A DNA stretch of 64,000 bases from assembly GCA_022828595.1 (NCBI GenBank), contig JAKGHH010000002.1:85962076-86026075 (forward strand), in the 5' to 3' direction. Source of the stretch: Nelumbo lutea. Taxonomy: Eukaryota; Streptophyta; Magnoliopsida; Proteales; Nelumbonaceae. Below the pieces are notes generated by a model. It saw nothing but the letters and a program-made list of their open reading frames with translations. It searched no databases and had not been told where the DNA came from. Below, piece after piece: positions 34,589 to 42,419 of this stretch (its first letter is position 1; every line of letters starts with the position of its first letter). The position numbers and the translations under genes were made by a program.

Positions 34589-35941
34589 TGGTATTTCTGA
34601 AAATGTGTCGTTAACCACTTCGGAACACCAGTTTAGAGATTTATAAATTTTTCTAATCCTCACATAACCTTAGACAACGTAGTATGTGGTGAGAAGGGGT
34701 CGAACCCATAGGAAAGCTAGGCAAAAATAATTATTTTCTCGTTCCAGACAAATAAAAAAAATCAAATTGGGAATTGCAGAAAATATGAAAATAAAATCTA
34801 TTAATTCTGAAATTAAAGGTTCGGAATTAAACAAGACAATAATTAAAATCCAGAAATTAAAAGAATACTGAAATCAACAAAAAAATAAACAAAAGTGATC
34901 CAAAGTTCGGAAACAGTGGTGGTAGCTGTAGATTGGCCAGACAGCTTGCAGGAATCCCTCTTGATAAGAACTAGGCGTCATTCCCTTCTTTAGCCCTCGA
35001 ACCCTCGAGACACCTTAGCCTTGAACCGGACAAATTCAGATATGTAAAATGAACAAAAATTAAATCTAAAGGAGTGCTGGAATAAAAATAACAGAAAAGA
35101 AAATAAAAATAAATAAAAAGATGGTTGATTAGATCCAATGGCGGTAGTTGTAGATTGGTTGAACAGCTTGTAGGAACCCCTCCTGACAAGAACTGGGTGT
35201 CCCCCCTTCTACAACTCTTGAACTCCTCAAGAAACTGTGTGAATTGACCAACCCCTTCTCTAGGGCCCCTTGCATCCTTTTTATAGAGAATGGTGGATAT
35301 AACTAGAATTATTGAGAAAGAGGGGGGCAGCGGCTGGGTTTTAGCAAAAATATGGGTGCCCTAGGGTTTAGAATGAAGGGCTAGGATGGTTCTAGGGTGA
35401 TCCTAAGACTGAGAAGAAAAGGAGAGGGCACCCAATATTATGTAAGGCCAAGATTTAATGGCTAAAGGCTGAATGGTGAAGATTAGAAGTTAGGTGGATC
35501 TCTAGGGTTAGAATGCTAAAAAGAGAGTGCCCTATAATGGATGATGGAGATTAGAAGGGTTGGAAGGTGAGGATTTAGCAATTAGGGGCGACTAGGTTTT
35601 GCTAAGGATGAAAAGAATGAGTGGAGAGGTGCCCTAGGGTTTTCTAAGGAGAGGGGAGAATGCTAATATAGTAGGAGGAGTGCCATTCTGGGTTTAGTAG
35701 ATAGGAGACGCCCTCCTGTGCTCAGTTTTCACAAAAAGACCCCCTCTCTCAATTGGACTTCACACAGCTTCCCAACTGCATTTCAGCCCTGAAACTCTCC
35801 CAGCCTTCTATAAGATTTGCACAGAGACCCTCAGGGGTCACAGTATTGAATTTAATTTGGAAGATGGCACATTTTGACTATTCTAAGGCCAAAAATACCC
35901 CTGAAATGATGCCCTTAAGGCATCAAAATATAGTTTTATCA
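34589..35941 (-). repeat. 5' LTR of copy C (right end of Athila complex)
   Basis: The 1,353-bp LTR starts TGGTATTTCTG and ends TTTTATCA at 35941, immediately followed by the GATCA target copy. Its TATA box on the minus strand is at 35278-35285. The R/U5 internal duplication is present (34900-35010 and 35125-35230). Confidence 0.88.
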
Positions 35942-35946
35942 GATCA
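35942..35946. other. Target-site duplication GATCA, right copy
   Basis: These five bases pair with 21437-21441 and mark the right edge of the 14.5-kb Athila complex. Confidence 0.9.
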
Positions 35947-36522
35947 TACATTGCCCAACAAGAGAAGACCTCTCCCTCAGCTGCAAGGTACAGTGCTGCA
36001 CTCTCTACTCACATGGATCCCGAGACTTAAAACCTTTTGCAAACAATTTGTGAAACCATAATAAATATTTATATCTCAATATATAAATATATTTTCCAAA
36101 GAAAATTTCAAACACATTTGAAATCCATTGCAGGTAGTTTAGGTTTCCATCGGAGAGAGTGCATTCCTCGATCATTCACTTTGTCCGACAAAGGGGCTAA
36201 TTCTGTCACTATGATCACCCACTTAGGTGAATTCTTGGACTGCTCCAACATACCCAAGTTTTGACCCAGTAAAGGAACTCACTGATTGGCATATCGAAGA
36301 CAACCCAATCCAACACTTAGTGCCATATCATAATCGAGTCTAGGGGTCAGGTGTAACATTCCAGTTTTGCCCATCTATCTCCAAGGTCGAAGGCAATACT
36401 GGAATCTGGTCTAGTTCAGGGTTTCAAGCAAACCCACACTGCATGTACCTCAGGTCTCACCTTGGCAGCTGAGACAATCCACCCCAACCAACTTGGTGGC
36501 ACATCAGTGTCAGCATTGGCAA
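35947..36522 (-). repeat. Copia-3 LTR, second part
   Basis: It continues the copia LTR interrupted at 21441 ('cattgcccaacaagagaaga') and runs to 'gtcagcattggcaag'. It stops about 200 bases before the LTR's outer edge, where G1 pol sequence begins without target-site evidence. Confidence 0.85.
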
Positions 36523-36527
36523 GTTAA

Positions 36528-36644
36528 GGCCCCTACAAGATCAAACAAGTCATCGACCTTGACACCTTTCGCCTAGAACACCTAGATGGAAGCCCTATCC
36601 CTCGGACATGGAACTCGAAGAATCTCAAGATGTACTACAAGTAG
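36528..36644 (+). pseudogene. G1 pol C-terminus (integrase end)
   Basis: An open 38-codon stretch with GPYKIKQVID, FRLEHLDG and PRTWNSKNLKMYYK, then a TAG stop. This is the conserved last segment of Tat-type gypsy pol (usual form RPWNAxNLRxYYQ), part of the integrase C-terminal chromatin and DNA contact region. Everything upstream was lost at the join with Copia-3. Confidence 0.82.
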
Positions 36645-36659
36645 TTGTAATATCTTTTT

Positions 36660-37270
36660 AGAATGATTGAATGAATGAAGCAAAGTTCCTCTTCAGCTCA
36701 ATGCTCAGTGGCATTGGGCTCTATCTGGCTAAGGGTAATTCCATACACCCTCAGCAGTTCAAGGATCAACGGATGAAGGGGGAACCGAAGACCAAACTAG
36801 AGGAAGTGTTGATAAACGTAGATATCCCCCTCCTTAGGAGTCCACGGCCGGTCACCCACCTCGGGCACCCTCATATCATAAGACAAAGGAATGAAGTACT
36901 GCCTCGACAGAGCCTTGATCTAGTCCTCGTCTAGAGAACCTTCAAACTCCAAGTGTGGGAAGCCAGTATCGGTTGCTACTTGGGCAGCACCCTCAACCCC
37001 TGCCCCGAGAACGAGTTGTGGGGTCTCCTCCCCCTCGGCCTCCCTCGGCGTCACAAATGCGGCGCTCTCACAGGGAGGGTCATCGCCTCGATGGCTGCCT
37101 TTGGCGCCCTTGGAGGCTACCCTCTCCTGAAGCACCTGCACCTCTTGCTGAAGAGGAACAAAGACAGAAGGGCTTAAAGGGGAAAGGGGAGAAGAGGTTC
37201 GAATGGAGCTCCCCTCCGACTTGTTCGGAAGATCACAGCACTCGGGTCCAGAATCTAAGAAAAACATCAT
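36660..37270 (-). pseudogene. G1 antisense ORF remnant, Transposase_28-like N-terminus
   Basis: On the minus strand, from the ATG at 37268-37270, an acidic, Ser/Pro-rich N-terminal region of about 100 residues (MMFFLDSGPECC...) leads into the block YFIPLSYDMRVPEVGD and, after a stop, GDIYVYQHFL-x-FGLRFP. A one-base shift then gives HPLILELLRVYGITLSQIEPN. This order (IP..Y..R.P, then the GLRFPLHPLI block, then GI.L.QI.PN) matches the plant Transposase_28 family as I know it, and the antisense ORF of G3. The remainder of the protein is deleted toward 36660. It lies between the pol stop and the 3' LTR, opposite to pol. Confidence 0.65.
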
Positions 37271-37977
37271 TTGAGATTACCTAAAGAGAAATGGAGGAAG
37301 AAGTGAAAATGAAGTGTTAAAGATTGGAGAACTTGGGAGTTGAGTTCACTCGAGAGCAAAAGCACTTAGAGGCAAATGATGAGAACGCTGCCATCAAGGC
37401 TCTTATCTAAAGAGGAACAAACGGCCCAGATATCTCGAGATCCAACAACTGAGAGGTCACCCCGCCTCTATGACCCAACCGCAGTGCACCATGTAACGCT
37501 CAGCATCGGAAGGTGAAATGATGCACTGGTGAAGTCTCAGATCGTCTAAGATCTATTGGACATGAAGTACCTCCACACCTGAGATCCAGCCGCGTCGCAC
37601 CCCTAAGCACTCATCCTCGGAAGGCGAAACGATGCTTGGGGTGAACTAGTGCGTCCGTCCATTGTGACCCACCGAGTTAAGCAACCTGATCCCGCGAACA
37701 TGCACACTGGTTCGACCAAAAATCCATTCCATGCACGTGGTGTTATCCCATTGCCTAGATCCGTGCAGAGTATGACCCCTAGTCACCTGTCCGAAGCAAC
37801 AGTTCTGCAGATCACTTGTAGCTTCGGCCCAACTTATGAAGACAAACCAGGTGGAGATGCAAAAGAGAATGTTGCTGCAGGGTACCTCTCGGCTACCGGA
37901 CCCACTAGCGCTCACCATTACTACTCCCATCAGTCGAAGTCGAATCCTTCACCTCTACCTCGGGAGTGGGGGGCAAG
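37271..37977 (+). other. G1 3' region and polypurine tract
   Basis: About 700 bases carry no conserved coding frame. Two segments, 'catcggaaggtgaaatgatg' near 37504 and 'cctcggaaggcgaaacgatg' near 37614, form an imperfect repeat about 110-120 bp apart. It ends with the purine tract GGGAGTGGGGGGCAAG directly before the LTR. ORFs at 37646-37930 and 37649-38065 overlap each other on opposite strands and run into the LTR. I treat them as chance. Confidence 0.6.
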
Positions 37978-38585
37978 TGATGTAGGATGGCCCAGCCCAT
38001 CCCATTCTGGGCTGGGAGGCCCAGCCCACGAACACCAGATCCAGGGGCATGACTTGCCACAGTAGGGGGTACACTGCACCCCTTGCACAGAGCCAATTGC
38101 GTAGCACCCACATGTCCCCGCAAAGCTCGCTGATCGCCCTCGTACGACTCCCATCTCAGTTGTTCATCTCCACCAACCTCCAGGCGGCTTAAGTATAAAT
38201 AGGGGGCACCCCCCTTTAGGTGAGGATCTTGATCCTGTGTCTGATCCTACTATAGAACTTAAGTGCATTCATCTTGGGAACTCAGTGACTACGAGCAGCC
38301 TCCTTAGAGCCCTCGTCTGTACCTAATTTCCCTCTTTGTATCCTCGTACTAATTTGTCTGTCGGAATCTCCACCTCGGGTCCTCACCCGGGGCCCCTGAC
38401 ATCCTCTGTCTTGCAGCACCTCAGCTACCAACCCTCAGCTTCTACGGTACTCGGTACACAATCAGCCTCGGCCTACAAGTCCCCAACCTCAGCATATCGT
38501 CCCCGAATCCTCGAAGCCTTTGGCCCATCTCTAGAGCCCAGGGGTGAAATTACTTTGTTGTCCTCGGCCAATCCGAGCCTCAACA
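37978..38585 (+). repeat. G1 3' LTR
   Basis: It starts TGATGTAGGATGG right after the purine tract and probably ends CTCAACA at 38585 (about 608 bp). The end is inferred from the similar 'ggacaaca' end of the G2 LTR. It contains the palindrome-like 'cccagcccatcccattctgg' and a TATA box at 38194. Confidence 0.7.
38194..38201 (+). promoter_or_regulatory. TATA box of G1 LTR
   Basis: TATAAATA within 'aagtataaatagggggcac', about 390 bases before the proposed LTR end. Confidence 0.7.
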
Positions 38586-38816
38586 CTACCTAAAAATCAA
38601 AATCACACTTATCTTGGTCTTGATACTTAAATTAGAAAATAAATAGAGTTAACGGAGATGAGCTTGAATCATAACATGCTCCGTTTTGTGACTGACACTC
38701 TACCTTTTGAAAGTTTGATATTTATGTTTTTCTTGGAAGATTGATAAAAAGGGAAAAAAAACACATTTGGTGTTGACAAATTAATTAAAAGATAGAAGAA
38801 AAACCAAGCAATTTAT
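38586..38816. other. Non-coding host sequence
   Basis: No gene, repeat or element edge is recognised. It lies between the G1 LTR and a candidate MITE and seems to be the start of the single-copy island. Confidence 0.45.
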
Positions 38817-39181
38817 GAGATGTTTGGAACCGTGGCCGTTTTTCAAAAAAATGATGCCATGTCGGATCCACAGGCGTTTCAACAAACGCCCATATATATG
38901 AATGTTTGGTTCAGGCATTTATTGAAAAATCGGGCATGCCTCGTAAATCGGAACCCCACTGATGTATGAAACTTTCAATGGTTGACTGATGTATATCCTA
39001 TGTGGTGTTTACTTGTCAGTACATATATGAAAAACGGTGATGAAATCACCTTACCAAACAGCATAGTATTGCACATTGCCTACCTGACAGAAGCGTTTTT
39101 TGTGAAAAATGGGTGTTAAAAGCATAAGTGTTTTTTCTTGAAAATCGATCCCATAAAACGACCACACTTCCAAACACCTGC
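38817..39181. mobile_element. Candidate MITE, about 365 bp
   Basis: The ends are imperfect terminal inverted repeats: GAGATGTTTGGAACCGTGGC at the left, and at the right the complement of GCAGGTGTTTGGAAGTGTGG, with similarity continuing to CGTTTT on both sides. The length is typical of MITEs and the inside is non-coding. No convincing target-site duplication is visible, so the superfamily is open; the TGTTTGGA core is seen in several plant MITE groups. Confidence 0.6.
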
Positions 39182-39247
39182 ACCGTGAGTGTTCATATAT
39201 ATAAACAATTGTAGAATTTGAACAGTGAATCTACGACTACGATTTTC

Positions 39248-39439
39248 TTAACATTTGTTGTGACGGTACACGCATGGTAAGTGCGAGACAAGGCATTGAA
39301 TCACATCGTAGATCTCCGTATTATAGTAAATTAGCACAAAATTCTTTGAAGCCGCGAAAATAGGTGCGGTGGTACCGTACGAGTTGGGATCTTCCGCCAA
39401 CAAAATACGTCCCAACTTCCGACCCTCTACCAACTTCAT
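39248..39439 (-). pseudogene. Unidentified 63-codon ORF upstream of the FAF gene
   Basis: The ATG-started minus-strand frame (MKLVEGRKLGRILLAEDP...) has balanced codon use and a protein-like composition. The codons upstream of its ATG (HPDWEESVQDVR, then stop) also look protein-like. This suggests a decayed exon rather than a small gene. I do not recognise the family. It shares the gap between the MITE and the FAF promoter. Confidence 0.3.
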
Positions 39440-39635
39440 CTAACACCGCACATCTTGAACGCTTTCTTCCCAATCCGGATGTGAGCACAGTTGACCTTTT
39501 TAGTCTCCGAAAATTCCTGATTGTCTGATCTGTAGTCTGTACCTCAAAAATTTCCTTCCATGACTTCCGCGGTTGATTCTTGGGATTTTTGCGACCAATA
39601 TTCTCGCCGGTTCCGGTTTTCTCAGAAACAGAAAA

Positions 39636-39642
39636 TATAAAG
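39636..39642 (+). promoter_or_regulatory. Candidate TATA box of the FAF-like gene
   Basis: TATAAAG lies 225 bases upstream of the ATG, which would give a 5' UTR of about 190 bases. W-box-like TTGACC (about 39490) and its inverse GTCAA (about 39660) lie nearby. An 18-bp segment (cagtagagtcgtcctagt) is repeated 33 bases apart in the presumed 5' UTR (39785-39832). Confidence 0.45.
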
Positions 39643-39860
39643 ATGTTTAATTGTCGAAAGTCAACAGAATTAGAAACAAGAATTTCTATTCTATTTTGTA
39701 AAAGGAAACTCTCGTAGTTTCTTGCTTTCCTTGTTCAACTACCAGCTAGAAACTAGCAACCATTTTTAATAGCTCGCCGGACACAGTAGAGTCGTCCTAG
39801 TCTCTTTTCAACTTCAGTAGAGCCGTCCTGGTTTCCTTGTTCATCATCAACAGATCAACC

Positions 39861-40265
39861 ATGCAACCTCCATACTCCGGTTCACCCACCTCCCGCCGAC
39901 GGCCAGTGACACACTTTCCGCCGCCGATGCCGCTTCTAGCACAGACCGAGTACCGCCCCTCTCAGATGCCCTGGGTGTTGGTGCACCACCGCACCAGCGG
40001 GCGCCTGGTGCTTAAGCTTCTTAAGCGGACGCGGCACGAGTATTTTAGAGCTCACAGGGCTAATGGATGCCTCACGCTATATCTTGTTAGTTTAAACGTG
40101 GACGACTTGTTCAGAACAGAAGAAGATACAGATAGTCTGGAGGAAAATATGAGCAACGAGACAGAACAGTATGACAATGAATTCCATGCATCGACGTCTT
40201 CGTCTGCTTTCTTGTCTGAGGATCATCAATATTTCATGGCACCAGTACCACCATCACCATGTTGA
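39861..40265 (+). CDS. FANTASTIC FOUR (FAF)-domain protein, small
   Basis: This 134-residue single-exon plant gene starts at the ATG at 39861. The open frame extends further upstream but only to a TTG. The FAF domain spans about residues 15-76: THFPPPMPLL, then PWVLVHHRTSGRLVLKLLKR, HEYFRAHRANGCLTLYLV. In known FAF proteins the pattern is FPPP, then a G-R-L-V-L strand, then RxxGxLxLxxV. A Glu/Asp-rich segment (EEDTDSLEENM) and a Ser-rich tail ending PVPPSPC follow, also typical of the family. Arabidopsis FAF proteins regulate shoot meristem size through the WUSCHEL pathway; whether this shorter protein does so is unknown. No frameshift or internal stop is present, and it is the only intact gene in the window. 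Confidence 0.78.
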   Translation: MQPPYSGSPTSRRRPVTHFPPPMPLLAQTEYRPSQMPWVLVHHRTSGRLVLKLLKRTRHEYFRAHRANGCLTLYLVSLNVDDLFRTEEDTDSLEENMSNETEQYDNEFHASTSSSAFLSEDHQYFMAPVPPSPC

Positions 40266-41221
40266 TTTGTTCTTGAATGCAGACTGAGACTTGAGATTAA
40301 TGGCATCCTCTGGCTCGTCATCTTTGTCTTGTGCTACCCTTTCCGATTCTCTCTATTGTTGACACCATTAACATTAGTCCTTTCTTTCTCCACACATTGA
40401 CACCATTAATTAACATCGCTGTAACTACTTGACTAGGGGCTCTCTTCTGTCTCTTCACCCATTGACTCTCCCTCAGCCAATACTTCTACATTACTAAGCC
40501 GAATGATCATTGCAAACAGTTGAATGAATGTGAGGGGTCTCTACTACTGCTACATTAATTAGAAATGTTTCTAAATATGCGCTTATGCGTTTAAATTTAA
40601 TATTTTAAGTGTTCACAAGCTCACTAATGACTGGGCAGTGTCTGTGTGCTGGTTATACCATCTGGGTTAGATGTGATAATTGATATACTCTGCCCTTATT
40701 GATGAAAAAAAAAAAAACAACTCTTCAATGGCTTATATTGCTTTGTCCTGTTTTTTTTTCATGACCATTATAATTTTCAAGACCTCTTGATGAAGAAACT
40801 GACTGGTCTGTGCCTTGAATGTAGGGGTGGTCTCTACTACCTTCAAGCTGATCCGTCACATACATCCCTATCATCCAACTCTACTCCCTGTGAACTACGG
40901 CACAAGTATTTGGTCTACCCCTCTCACATGCAGCTGAATTCTTAATGTGTGGACATACATTTGATGTTTGTCCTTTGCCAAAGCAATATTAATCACGTTT
41001 GCCATTCCGTCTAGTTCTATTTCCACTAAGCCCTTTTTGAGCTAATTCATTTGGGGTATCTATTCTACTCCCACAAATTCCAGTTCATGTTCAATTCAAT
41101 TGCTCTATTAGTTAACAAATAAGAACTTACAAGCCGAGCTTGAATTCTTTCCTAATTACATACAAACTTTTTTCGGAAGTGGCTCCCAGTTGGACAGTTT
41201 TTAGGTTTTGGTCGATTGGGT
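40266..41221. other. 3' flank of the FAF-like gene
   Basis: Apparently single-copy sequence with the 3' UTR and intergenic DNA. No further gene, tRNA or recognised repeat was seen. An A-rich run is at about 40705-40718. Confidence 0.5.
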
Positions 41222-41582
41222 GTAAGGGTGTCAATGGACTGGTTTTGGATTGGACCCTGTCTAGTCCAAAATCAATTTGGACGGATTGAATGGACCAACA
41301 AGATATATTGGATTGGGCCAAGCTGGTCTAAAATATCTGTAATAAATCTATATTGGATTGGGTTGGATTAAACCAATATCTGGTCCATTGATATAAGTGT
41401 CAATGAAATGGGTTTGGGTAGACACCAATCTAAATCAAAACGAATTTGAATAGATTGGATGATCCAGACATTGAATTGGACCAATTCAAAATGGTCCAAA
41501 ATATTCATTGGATTGGATTGGACCTGGTCCATTTATAATGGACTCACATTGGACTAGATCGTATTGGACCAAATCCAGTCCA
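41222..41582. repeat. Imperfect GGATTGGACC-type repeat patch
   Basis: About 360 bases are built of variants of 'attggattggacc', 'tggtccaa' and 'ggtgtcaatg'. Both orientations are present (TTGGACCA and TGGTCCAA), so the patch can fold on itself. It starts with 'taagggtgtcaatggactgg', which resembles the ends of some plant hAT-type non-autonomous elements (TAGGGGTGTCAA). The right side is cut by Copia-4. Confidence 0.5.
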
Positions 41583-42407
41583 ATTAACCCATCAGGTATT
41601 ACCCTCAATGTCTTACTCTTAACCTCTCAGCCCATAATGACGTAACATTGTCCAACAAGAGAAGACCTCGACCTCAGCTACAAGGAACAATGCTACACTC
41701 TCTGCTCACATGGATCCCGGGAATTAAAACATTTTGCAAACGTTTGGAAACCGTAATATATATACTTTTATATCTCATATAAAATATATTTTGCAAAACA
41801 AATCTCAACGATTGAAATCGACTGCTGGCAGTCTTGGTTTCCATTAGAGAGAGTACATCCCCGATCATTACCTTTGTCCGACAAAGGGGCTGATCCTGTC
41901 ACTATGATCACCCACTTAGATGAATTCTCGGACTATCCCAACATACCCAGGTTTTGACCCCCGCTAAGGATCTCACTGATTGGCATATCAAAGACAGCCC
42001 AATCCAGCAACTACTGCAGTATCATAATCGAGTCTAGGGGTCAGGTGTAACTTTTCAGTTTTGGCCATCAATCTCCAAGGTCCAAGACAATACTAGAAAT
42101 CTGGTTCGGTCAAAGATTCAATTAATCCTACACTACATGTGCCTTGGGTCTCACCCTAGCGGTTGAGACAGGCCACCCCAACATTTGATAGCACACCAGT
42201 GTCAGCCTTGGCAAGATAAATCTTCCTAGACTTATCCAATGGCTGTGAACATTCTAAACTAACATGAGTCTCATAAGTGTCTAGTTTAAGGGTATTACAC
42301 AGAAACACACCACAAGAACATGAATCAAATATGTACTTCATTCATTTACAATAAATTCATAATGTACATCATTCTGATTGGAGCTAAGGGCATACAACTG
42401 TCTATCA
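41583..42407 (-). repeat. 3' LTR of Copia-4, outer part missing
   Basis: It corresponds to 49093-49922 of the partner LTR and ends 'ctgtctatca', followed by the purine-tract complement 'gttcccacttg'. Divergence from the partner is visible at many single bases, so the insertion is not recent. Confidence 0.87.
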
Positions 42408-42419
42408 GTTCCCACTTGC

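Larger units (their letters stand above)
21442..35941 (-). mobile_element. Athila complex B/C: LTR-internal-LTR-internal-LTR, 14.5 kb
   Basis: Two minus-strand Athila-like internal regions share a central LTR. The order on the plus strand is: partial LTR (21442-22452), B internal (22453-25620), complete LTR (25627-27005), C internal (27006-34582, interrupted by a solo copia LTR) and complete LTR (34589-35941). The whole block is framed by GATCA copies, so it behaves as one insertion that was later enlarged by unequal recombination, or that inserted in that form. Neither internal region carries RT or integrase. Confidence 0.87.
36523..38585 (+). mobile_element. G1: 3' end of a Tat-like gypsy element
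   Basis: It consists of the last 38 codons of pol, an antisense ORF remnant, about 700 bases of 3' region, a polypurine tract and a 3' LTR. The 5' part is missing. The pol end and antisense ORF have counterparts in G3. Its LTR differs in sequence from that of G2, so it belongs to a separate family. Confidence 0.8.

Noticed and set aside
37646..38154. Several ORFs of 70-140 codons on both strands at the G1 3' end
   Set aside because: They overlap the polypurine tract and LTR start, have no shared motifs and arise from GC-rich composition.
39837..39860. Upstream extension of the FAF-like frame
   Set aside because: The frame is open but the codon at 39837 is TTG. The first ATG is at 39861, and the extra eight codons are not part of the FAF domain.
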